Source of the DNA: Flavobacteriaceae bacterium
Lineage (GTDB): Bacteria; Bacteroidota; Bacteroidia; Flavobacteriales; Flavobacteriaceae
DNA: 64,000 nt
Reading direction: 5' to 3'
Assembly (NCBI GenBank): GCA_018623195.1
Contig: JAAZVY010000002.1
Location: 20,446-84,445, forward strand
In this document: positions 41,056 through 49,207 of the stretch, piece after piece
Layout: each line of letters begins with the position of its first letter
Numbering within the stretch: position 1 is the first letter of the stretch
Made by a program: the position numbers and the translations under genes
The notes under the pieces: generated by a model
Told to the model about the DNA's origin: nothing
Databases searched by the model: none
Seen by the model: only the letters and a program-made list of their open reading frames with translations

Positions 41056-41199
41056 ATGAAAAGAGCTTTATCAATACCTGAAATGAAAAAAGTGAGAGGT
41101 GGTTTCTTACCCTTTGTAGTCATCCTAGTTATCGATGCTACACTACTCGGTTTTATGAGTGGATATATTTATGAATCTTTTACCAGTGATCACCAATGA
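41056..41199 (+). CDS. Double-glycine-leader precursor peptide (bacteriocin/signalling-type)
   Basis: MKRALSIPEMKKVRGG|FLPFVVILVIDATLLGFMSGYIYESFTSDHQ; GG leader pattern LSxxEMKKVRGG; ATG 41056 preferred over 40996, which overlaps the M50 gene. Confidence 0.75.
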   Translation: MKRALSIPEMKKVRGGFLPFVVILVIDATLLGFMSGYIYESFTSDHQ

Positions 41200-41218
41200 T
41201 TTTCTCTGCATTAACCAA

Positions 41219-41251
41219 AAAATCTCTTGAGGTGGGTCTTTTCGAGATTTT
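41219..41251 (+). terminator. Hairpin between precursor peptide and C39 peptidase, possible partial terminator
   Basis: AAAATCTC-N17-GAGATTTT. Confidence 0.4.
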
Positions 41252-41301
41252 CGTTCAAAGCTTTAAAAGAGGACAAGATTTTTATCATAGAAACTGTAAT
41301 C

Positions 41302-41388
41302 ATGAATAAAGAATGGCAATATGGGTTAGGTTTTGTAGCAATACTTGCCCTGTTTATAATCATTGGAAGATGGGTAGCTACCCATTAA
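41302..41388 (+). CDS. Unlisted 28-aa single-TM small ORF
   Basis: MNKEWQYGLGFVAILALFIIIGRWVATH; overlaps the C39 start. Confidence 0.4.
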   Translation: MNKEWQYGLGFVAILALFIIIGRWVATH

Positions 41389-41774
41389 TCTCGGTTAAAC
41401 AACGATCTTTTTTCGATTGTGGAATAGCTTGCTTAAAAAGCCTATTTCTATACCATGGTTGTTTTTTCAGCCTTCCGAGACGACAAAAACGCTTTCGGGG
41501 GTATAGTCTTTATGAGCTTTTTAAGTTAGCTGACCAGCAAGGGATGCAAGCGTTTGTTTATCGATCCTCATCATTTGACGTAGACTGTATTCCTTGTCTG
41601 GTTCAATTAAGCTACATGGGGGTCGGACACTACGTTGTTGTATATGGTTACACTGCGAATAAAATACAGATCATGGACCCATCGGTGGGTCGTATTTATT
41701 GGTTGCCTGAAACGAAATTTCAGCGATTGTGGTCGGGATTTTTCTTAGTTCTATCAGAGAAAAAACCTCTGTAA
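41370..41774 (+). CDS. Stand-alone C39 family leader peptidase
   Basis: VKQRSFFDCGIACLKSLFLYHG (Cys nucleophile 41418-41420) and GVGHYVVVYGYTANKIQIMDPSVG (His/Asp); 134 aa, no fused ABC domain. Confidence 0.82.
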   Translation: MGSYPLISVKQRSFFDCGIACLKSLFLYHGCFFSLPRRQKRFRGYSLYELFKLADQQGMQAFVYRSSSFDVDCIPCLVQLSYMGVGHYVVVYGYTANKIQIMDPSVGRIYWLPETKFQRLWSGFFLVLSEKKPL

Positions 41775-41874
41775 AATCTGTTTTATTGAAATTTTAACGT
41801 TTGTGGACAACATAAGCTGTAACAAAGCAGTTTCTTTGTCGTCTAAAGGGGTATAAACGTAGCTACTCGTATCG

Positions 41875-42576
41875 ATGATAGAAATTAAAGACTTGCATAA
41901 GTCATATCAAATGGGCAGTAATTCACTGCATGTCTTAAAAGGAATCAACTTTTCTGTAGAACAAGGTGAATTAGTGGCAATTATGGGTTCTTCGGGTTCT
42001 GGTAAATCGACTTTACTGAACATCTTAGGAATGTTAGATGAAGCTGATTCAGGTTCTTATACCTTAGATTCTGTACCTATTGTAGACCTTAATGAGACCA
42101 AGGCAGCTGAATATCGAAATAAGTTTCTTGGATTTATTTTTCAGTCTTTTAACTTGATCAACTACAAATCAGCCGTTGAAAATGTTGCTCTTCCATTGTA
42201 TTATCAAGGTAAATCTAGAAAGGAGCGAAATGCTACAGCACTAGAATATCTTGATCGAGTCGGTCTAAAACCCTGGGCAGACCATTTGCCCAGTGAGCTA
42301 TCAGGAGGTCAAAAGCAGCGTGTAGCTATTGCCCGTGCAATGGCTGCAGACCCTAAAGTTCTCTTAGCTGATGAGCCCACCGGAGCTTTAGATAGCAAAA
42401 CTTCTTATGAGGTGATGGACCTCATTCAGAAAATTAATGATGAGGGTAATACCATACTCGTGGTAACTCATGAGGAGGATATCGCTCATATGTGCAAACG
42501 AATCGTCTACTTGAAAGACGGCGTGATTGTTGAAGATAAAAAAGTAGACCAAGTACGCGCCTCTCAATATGTTTAG
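41875..42576 (+). CDS. MacB/LolD-type ABC transporter ATP-binding protein
   Basis: Walker [10 protein letters not shown], signature [16 protein letters not shown], Walker [13 protein letters not shown]. Confidence 0.96.
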   Translation: MIEIKDLHKSYQMGSNSLHVLKGINFSVEQGELVAIMGSSGSGKSTLLNILGMLDEADSGSYTLDSVPIVDLNETKAAEYRNKFLGFIFQSFNLINYKSAVENVALPLYYQGKSRKERNATALEYLDRVGLKPWADHLPSELSGGQKQRVAIARAMAADPKVLLADEPTGALDSKTSYEVMDLIQKINDEGNTILVVTHEEDIAHMCKRIVYLKDGVIVEDKKVDQVRASQYV

Positions 42577-43798
42577 TAGAGATACCTGGAAAGAGATTTT
42601 CGATACCATTCGAAAGAATAAGCTTAGAACCTTTTTGACAGGGTTCACAATGGCCTTAGGGATTTTTATTGTAGTCATCCTGGTAGGGTTTACCAATGGT
42701 TTGCAGAATACCTTTGAAAAATTCTTTGGGGATGATGCCACCAACACCCTGTTTGTATTTCCAGGAAGAACATCGATGCCCTACAAGGGATACACTTCAA
42801 ATCGAAGAATTCAATTCGATAATTCAGACTTAAAAGATATCGAGGAAAATTTTGCAATGTTTCTCGATTATATTACTCCACGTATTACTCGTTCTAGTCT
42901 TGTAAGATATAAGGGAGAATCTAATAACTATACGAATAGAGCAGTGGCTCCAGCCCATCAATTCAGTGAGAAAACGATTATTATGAAAGGTCGTTTTTTA
43001 AATGAAAATGACATAAATATCAGAGCGAAGTATGCAGTGATTGGGCGTTTAGTTGCCAAGGATTTATTTAAAGAGGAAGATCCTATTGGGAAATACATCA
43101 CTTTGGGCGACAGTGCATTTAAAGTTATTGGTGTGTTTCAAGACGATGGAGGGGACAATGAAGAGCGCTTCATTTATATCCCTTATACTACGAGACAACT
43201 TATCGAAAAAGGGAATGATAAGATTGAACAGATCATCCTTGGGTTTAACCCTAGTATAGGCTATGCTGGTGCTATGGCTCTTGAGAAAAATGTAACTAAA
43301 CTTCTAAAGGAGAAGAAATTCATTGCAAGAGAAGATCGCAGCGGAATATTCATTCGAAATATTGCAGATGAACTCAAGCAGAATCAACAATTTGCTCAGG
43401 TATTAGGATTTATAGCATTGTTTTTTGCCATTGGTACTATTGTTGCAGGTATCATTGGTGTAAGTAATATCATGATTTTTGTGGTAAAGGAGCGCACTAA
43501 AGAAATCGGAATTCGAAAAGCTTTAGGAGCGACACCTAGAGTCGTGATTAGTACCATTTTATTAGAGGCTACCACGATAACGATTTTATCTGGCTTCTCT
43601 GGAATGCTTGCTGGAGTGGTTATTCTTCAGAATCTGGGAGGCAAGCTTGAAGATTATTTTATCACTAATCCTTACATCGATTTGGGTTTCGCAATTGGAG
43701 CAACCGTAATCTTAATCATTTTCGGAAGTATCGCTGGGTATATTCCCGCGAAGCGTGCTGCTCGAATTAAACCCATTGTAGCACTTAGAGACGAATAA
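42569..43798 (+). CDS. MacB-type ABC transporter permease (MacB_PCD + FtsX), paralog 1
   Basis: Four-TM FtsX architecture; [17 protein letters not shown] motif. Confidence 0.94.
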   Translation: MFSRDTWKEIFDTIRKNKLRTFLTGFTMALGIFIVVILVGFTNGLQNTFEKFFGDDATNTLFVFPGRTSMPYKGYTSNRRIQFDNSDLKDIEENFAMFLDYITPRITRSSLVRYKGESNNYTNRAVAPAHQFSEKTIIMKGRFLNENDINIRAKYAVIGRLVAKDLFKEEDPIGKYITLGDSAFKVIGVFQDDGGDNEERFIYIPYTTRQLIEKGNDKIEQIILGFNPSIGYAGAMALEKNVTKLLKEKKFIAREDRSGIFIRNIADELKQNQQFAQVLGFIALFFAIGTIVAGIIGVSNIMIFVVKERTKEIGIRKALGATPRVVISTILLEATTITILSGFSGMLAGVVILQNLGGKLEDYFITNPYIDLGFAIGATVILIIFGSIAGYIPAKRAARIKPIVALRDE

Positions 43799-43799
43799 T

Positions 43800-45062
43800 A
43801 TGCGATTTTTATTTAAAAGCGATACATGGCAAGAAATATTCAGCTCGATTAGCAAGAATCGAGTAAGAACACTCTTAACCGTTATTGGGGTGCTTTGGGG
43901 AATCTTCGTCTATATTGCAATGTCTGGTGCTGCCAAAGGTTTAGATAATGGTTTTGAAAGACAATTTGAGACGGTTGCAATGAATTCGCTGTTTGCTTGG
44001 TCCCAGTCTACGAGCAAACCTTATAAAGGTTTTCGAACTGGTCGAAGAATTCAACTTCGATTAGGAGATATTGATGTTTTAAAGAAAAGAATTCCAGAAA
44101 TTCAGTACATCGCGCCACGAAATGCTACCGGTGTTTTTGGTGGAAGTCCTGCCTTGACGGTTAGAGGTCAGAAATCGGGTAGTTATAACGTGTACGGAGA
44201 CTTCCCGGTATACACTAAGATTGCAACAAAGAAAATTTACGATGGCGGAAGGTTCATCAATGAAATGGATATTGAAGAGTCTCGCAGAGTTTGTGTTATT
44301 GGAGAAAGAACTAAAACCGAACTTTTTGAAGATGAAGAGGAGGCAATAGGATCCTTTATTCGAATTAACGACATCTATTTTAGAGTGGTCGGTGTGCACA
44401 AGTTTGTTCCTGGTGGAGGTTTTGAATCAGATAGCGATATTTTTATCCCTTTTACCACCTTCAATAAACTCTACAATAAAGGGGATGACGTAGACTTTAT
44501 GAGCATCGCAGCCTTTGACGATGCAGATATCGTGAAAGTCGAAGAGGATGTTAAGACGGTATTAAAGTCGATTCACAACGTTGACCCAACCGATGATCGC
44601 GCTTTTGGTTCATTTAATCTTGGGGAGATTTTTGGTCAAATTCGCGGATTTGCGAACGGTTTAACCTTTTTATCTCTAATTATTGGAGCTGCAACTATTC
44701 TTGCCGGTGTTATCGGAATTGGTAATATCCTGCTGATCTCGGTTAAAGAGCGAACGAAAGAACTTGGAGTTAGAAGAGCACTTGGAGCCACTCCGGCTGA
44801 GGTGAGAAATTTGATTTTACTGGAGTCCGTTTTCTTGACCCTCGTATCCGGCTTACTAGGCATCATTTTAGGTGCTGCAACGCTGAACTTAGTTAATAAT
44901 TTAACCGAAGGGAGTGATTTCCCTTATACGAATCCGACAGTTCCAATACCCTATGTGGTTGGAGCACTTGCTTTAATGGTCATTCTTGGTACACTTATTG
45001 GACTAATTCCTGCGCAGAGAGCGGTAAGTATAAAACCAATTGATGCGCTAAGAGAAGAATAA
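43800..45062 (+). CDS. MacB-type ABC transporter permease (MacB_PCD + FtsX), paralog 2
   Basis: ERTKELGVRRALGATPAEV motif; parallel to paralog 1. Confidence 0.94.
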   Translation: MRFLFKSDTWQEIFSSISKNRVRTLLTVIGVLWGIFVYIAMSGAAKGLDNGFERQFETVAMNSLFAWSQSTSKPYKGFRTGRRIQLRLGDIDVLKKRIPEIQYIAPRNATGVFGGSPALTVRGQKSGSYNVYGDFPVYTKIATKKIYDGGRFINEMDIEESRRVCVIGERTKTELFEDEEEAIGSFIRINDIYFRVVGVHKFVPGGGFESDSDIFIPFTTFNKLYNKGDDVDFMSIAAFDDADIVKVEEDVKTVLKSIHNVDPTDDRAFGSFNLGEIFGQIRGFANGLTFLSLIIGAATILAGVIGIGNILLISVKERTKELGVRRALGATPAEVRNLILLESVFLTLVSGLLGIILGAATLNLVNNLTEGSDFPYTNPTVPIPYVVGALALMVILGTLIGLIPAQRAVSIKPIDALREE

Positions 45063-45100
45063 TTTAATCAATACTATTACTATATAATTAAATACCTATC

Positions 45101-46234
45101 ATGAAAAACGTAGTTAAATGGAGTGTAATTGCTGTGCTTACCTTAGGTGGTCTTTGGGCAGCCGCATTCTTTGTAAAATCGAATAGCAAGGGTGCAATTA
45201 CTTATGAGTCTTTCCAGCCTTTTTACGGTGATATCGAACAAAAGACCGTAGCGACTGGTACCGTAGTTCCTGAGGATGAAGTTGAGATCAAGCCTCAGAT
45301 TCAAGGAATTATCGATGAGCTCGTCAAAAAAGAAGGAGACTTTGTTCAGGTTGGTGATTTAATTGCTGTGATCAAGGTGGTTCCAAATGAGCAATCTCTT
45401 TTTGCTGCTCAAGGACGTGTAAAAAATGCAGAATTACGATTGAACAATGCTAAGCTTGAGTTTGAAAGAAACGAGGCTCTTTTTGAGCGCGGTGTTATTT
45501 CGAATCAAGATTACAATAATCTGAAACTAGCTTTTGATCAAGCAACCCAAGATTTAAAAAATGCAGAGGCCGATTACCAGATTATTAAAGAAGGTTCTGT
45601 AGGAGGCTCTTCTTCTGCAAATACCAATATTAGAGCGACTACTACTGGTACTATTCTTGAAATTCCAGTTGAAAAGGGGGATCAGGTTATTCAATCGAAC
45701 TCGTTTAACGCTGGTACTACGATTGCCACTGTAGCTGACTTAACCAAAATGGTTTTTGAAGGTAAAGTGGATGAAGGAGAGGTAGGTAAGCTTAAAGTTG
45801 GTATGCCTTTAAAGGTCAGTCTTGGTGCCATTGTTGATAAAGAATTCGATGCTAGACTTCGATTTATTGCTCCAAAAGGACAAGAGGAGTCTGGTGCGGT
45901 TAAATTTAAGATTGAAGGAGATGTAGTCATTGAAGATGATTTTACCGTTAGAGCGGGATACAGTGCAAACGCATCTTTAATCTTAGAAAGAAAGGAGAAT
46001 ATCCTAGTTTTACCTGAAGCACTTTTACAGTTTGATAAGGCAACGGATTTACCTTATGTTGAGGTAGAGGTTGGGGAGCAAAAATTCGAAAGAAGAGATA
46101 TTACCATCGGAATTTCGGATGGAATTAACGTAGAGATCCTTGACGGATTAACTGCAGATGATAAGGTAAAACAGTGGAACAAGACTGAGCCAATAAAGAT
46201 TGAGAAGGAAGATGCTCCAGAACGTGGAGTGTAA
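45101..46234 (+). CDS. Periplasmic adaptor (membrane fusion) protein, MacA/HlyD-like
   Basis: N-terminal TM, barrel-sandwich and coiled-coil hairpin (QGRVKNAELRLNNAKLEFERNEALFERGVISNQDYNNL). Confidence 0.94.
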   Translation: MKNVVKWSVIAVLTLGGLWAAAFFVKSNSKGAITYESFQPFYGDIEQKTVATGTVVPEDEVEIKPQIQGIIDELVKKEGDFVQVGDLIAVIKVVPNEQSLFAAQGRVKNAELRLNNAKLEFERNEALFERGVISNQDYNNLKLAFDQATQDLKNAEADYQIIKEGSVGGSSSANTNIRATTTGTILEIPVEKGDQVIQSNSFNAGTTIATVADLTKMVFEGKVDEGEVGKLKVGMPLKVSLGAIVDKEFDARLRFIAPKGQEESGAVKFKIEGDVVIEDDFTVRAGYSANASLILERKENILVLPEALLQFDKATDLPYVEVEVGEQKFERRDITIGISDGINVEILDGLTADDKVKQWNKTEPIKIEKEDAPERGV

Positions 46235-46264
46235 CAAGTACTTCTTAATTCTAAACTACAACCT

Positions 46265-47644
46265 ATGAGATCATATTTATTACTTTTTTTAACGGTTTTC
46301 AGTATTGGAGCATCTGCTCAGGTGAAGAAGATGTCTTTGGCTGAATGCGTAGAATATGCCCTAGAAAACAATATTACAGTTGCACAGTTTGAGTTAGACC
46401 TAGAATCGGCTGAACTAGGAAATTTGGATGCCCTAGGTCAATTTCTACCACGATTGAATGGTTCGCTTTCTGTGAACGAGAGTAAAGGTTTAATTCTTGA
46501 CCCACAAACTCAAACGAATGTAGCCGGTAATATTTTATCGGGGAGTATTAGCCTTTCAGCAGGATACACCATTTTTGATGGTCTTCGTAATATTAAAAGA
46601 GCGCAGAGAGCTCAAATCAATACGATTGCTAATCAGTATCGCCTAGCTAATCTTCAAGATGATATTCGTTTAAGAGTAGCTAATGCCTATTTAAGTGTAA
46701 TATCATCGAAGGAGTCGCTCCGCGTTGCTGAAGCTCAATATGCGGTTACTGAGCAGGATCTAAAAAGAACGAAAGAACTAGTAGGTTTAGGAGTAGTGCC
46801 ACAGGGTGATCTTTTAGAGATTGAGGCTACTGCTGCGAATCAAGAACAAGCTATTGTAAATGCTGAGGCTCGTGTTATTCTTTCGAGAATTACGCTAGCA
46901 CAGCTTCTACAAATTACCGACTATGAAAACTTTGATATTGCAGATGAATCGTTTGAGGTTCCGAGTTCAGATATTTTAGATAAGACTCCCCGTCAAATTT
47001 TCAATAAAGCTTTGAGTTTTAGAAATGATATTAAATTATCAGAGGCGAATGTTTCATTGTCTGAACAAGACTTAGCAATTGCCAAAGGCGCTGCACTACC
47101 TACGCTAAACGCCTTCTTAAACTACAACACCTTTGCCAGTGATCGTTTCACGATTCAGGCTAATCCGAATGAAGATCCTAACGACCCTACGGATGATTTC
47201 AATTTAGTAAGGCCCGATTTTGTCGCTCAGTTAGAGGCCAATGATGGAATCTCTTTTGGGATGTCGATGAATATTCCGATTTTCAACGGATTCTCAACAA
47301 ATAACAGCATTAAACGTGCTGAAATCGGAGTAAGAAGATCAAAGCTCCAATTCGAGCAGGCAAAACTAGATCTTGAAAACGCAGTGAATCAAGCCTATAA
47401 CGATGTGAAGACTTTTGCTAAGGCTTATGAGGCGGCACAAAAGACCCTAGAAGCTAGAAAATTGGCCTACCAATATGCAAAAGAGCGTTTTGATGTCGGT
47501 CTTATGAACTCTTTCAACTTTAGTCAAGCTCAGGCGCGTTTAGATAATGCTGAGGCAAGTGTGATTCGTACTAAGTATGACTATATCTTTCGATTAAAGA
47601 TTTTAGAATTCTACTTCGGCATTCCGATTACTGTACTTCAATAA
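46265..47644 (+). CDS. TolC family outer membrane efflux protein
   Basis: Signal peptide, MSLAECVEYALENNITV, repeated helical TolC pattern. Confidence 0.95.
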   Translation: MRSYLLLFLTVFSIGASAQVKKMSLAECVEYALENNITVAQFELDLESAELGNLDALGQFLPRLNGSLSVNESKGLILDPQTQTNVAGNILSGSISLSAGYTIFDGLRNIKRAQRAQINTIANQYRLANLQDDIRLRVANAYLSVISSKESLRVAEAQYAVTEQDLKRTKELVGLGVVPQGDLLEIEATAANQEQAIVNAEARVILSRITLAQLLQITDYENFDIADESFEVPSSDILDKTPRQIFNKALSFRNDIKLSEANVSLSEQDLAIAKGAALPTLNAFLNYNTFASDRFTIQANPNEDPNDPTDDFNLVRPDFVAQLEANDGISFGMSMNIPIFNGFSTNNSIKRAEIGVRRSKLQFEQAKLDLENAVNQAYNDVKTFAKAYEAAQKTLEARKLAYQYAKERFDVGLMNSFNFSQAQARLDNAEASVIRTKYDYIFRLKILEFYFGIPITVLQ

Positions 47645-47656
47645 GAGCAAGCCTAC

Positions 47657-47664
47657 TATCTTTG
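47657..47664 (+). promoter_or_regulatory. Bacteroidetes -7 element TATCTTTG upstream of tsaB
   Basis: TATCTTTG ends 4 nt before the ATG at 47669. Confidence 0.45.
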
Positions 47665-47668
47665 CCTT

Positions 47669-48373
47669 ATGGCTTGCATTATTGTATTTGATACATCAAC
47701 TAAAGCATGCTCGGTTTCTCTTTACAGAGACTCCGAGCTTTTAGCTTCATGGCATAAGGTGTCAGAGGGCTATACGCATGCTGAAGAACTTCATCTCAGA
47801 ATTTCGGAGATCATGCAAAAGGCTCAAGTGAAATTCAGTCAACTAGATGCCGTGGCGGTAGGTAAAGGACCTGGCTCATATACAGGATTAAGAATTGGAG
47901 TATCTTCTGCCAAAGGCCTAGCTTATGGTCTTGACATTCCTCTGATTTCAATCGAGAGTCTAGATTTAATCGTTGCGGATGTAGATACTCCAAATCAATC
48001 GATTGTTATCCCTATGATTGATGCTAGGCGTTTAGAAGCTTATGCGAAAGTTTTTATTCGAAAAGAAAATGAATTCGTCGAGTTAGAATCAACGACCAAT
48101 ATTATTCTTGACAGTGAAGCTTTTAAATCGCTTTTAGAAAGATATACTGATCTTTCAATACACTTTGTGGGTGATGCAGCGGTCAAAACAAGAGAATTTT
48201 TAATCTCTCATGAGCGTATCAATCAATTCACTTTTTCTCCAGAGGGTTATCCGGATACCCGATCGATTGGGCCTATACTTGAAGATTTATTCAAACAAAA
48301 AAGGTTCGAAAATGTAATCACCTTCGAACCCTTTTATTTGAAAGATTTTATGCTTACACCAAAGCGTGGGTAA
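47669..48373 (+). CDS. tsaB: tRNA threonylcarbamoyladenosine biosynthesis protein TsaB
   Basis: GKGPGSYTGLRIGVSSAKGLAYG motif. Confidence 0.95.
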   Translation: MACIIVFDTSTKACSVSLYRDSELLASWHKVSEGYTHAEELHLRISEIMQKAQVKFSQLDAVAVGKGPGSYTGLRIGVSSAKGLAYGLDIPLISIESLDLIVADVDTPNQSIVIPMIDARRLEAYAKVFIRKENEFVELESTTNIILDSEAFKSLLERYTDLSIHFVGDAAVKTREFLISHERINQFTFSPEGYPDTRSIGPILEDLFKQKRFENVITFEPFYLKDFMLTPKRG

Positions 48374-49207
48374 TTATTTCTGTGAGACCATCACACGATG
48401 TGGGAATGGTATTTCGATTCCTTCTCGATCGAAGGCCGCTTTGATATTTTCAATCATTTTGAATTTAGTTGGCCAAAAAGTCTCTGTAGTTGTCCAATAA
48501 CGTATCGAAAGATTCACTGAACTATCTGCAAGCTCTGTCACAACCACCATTGCTTCTTTACCCTCCTCTGTTAGGATATTTTCATCCGCTGCACACAATT
48601 CGAGAATAAGATCTTTTGCTTTCTGGATGCTGCTATCATAACTGATTCCAATCACTAGATTTTCTCTCCGAAAACCTTCAGAACTATAGTTGGTGATTTT
48701 ATCATTAGAAAGGTTTCCGTTTGGAATGATTACCTCTTGATTTCCAAAGGTGACGAGTTTGGTGTTAAAAACTGTGATCTGTTTAACGGTGCCCTCACTG
48801 CCTTGGGCTGAAATAAAATCTCCCACTTTAAATGGCTTGAAGATTAGAATAAGGATTCCACCAGCAAAATTGGATAGTGATCCTTGAAGAGCTAATCCCA
48901 ATGCAAGACCGGCTGCACCTAGCATCGCTATGAGTGACGAGGTTTCTACTCCAACTTGAGTAATAACCATCACAAAAAGGAGGACCTTTAAACCATTATT
49001 AATAAAGTCCTCTAAAAAGGTTTCAAGGGTGCGATCGTAATCTTTTCTTTCAAAGAATTTAGCTACACCGATGTTGATGAGTTTGATTACCCACCATCCT
49101 ACAAAACCTAGGATTAGGGCAGATACTAAATTTGGGAAAATCTCCCATAGCAAATTGATCAGCTCTTTAATGTGCTCTTCGTAATTTTTAATGGTTTGTT
49201 CGATCAT
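48374..49207 (-). CDS. Small-conductance mechanosensitive channel (MscS family)
   Basis: LGLALQGSLSNFAGGILILIFKPFKVGDFI and VIIPNGNLSNDKITNYS. Confidence 0.94.
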   Translation of the reverse strand: MIEQTIKNYEEHIKELINLLWEIFPNLVSALILGFVGWWVIKLINIGVAKFFERKDYDRTLETFLEDFINNGLKVLLFVMVITQVGVETSSLIAMLGAAGLALGLALQGSLSNFAGGILILIFKPFKVGDFISAQGSEGTVKQITVFNTKLVTFGNQEVIIPNGNLSNDKITNYSSEGFRRENLVIGISYDSSIQKAKDLILELCAADENILTEEGKEAMVVVTELADSSVNLSIRYWTTTETFWPTKFKMIENIKAAFDREGIEIPFPHRVMVSQK

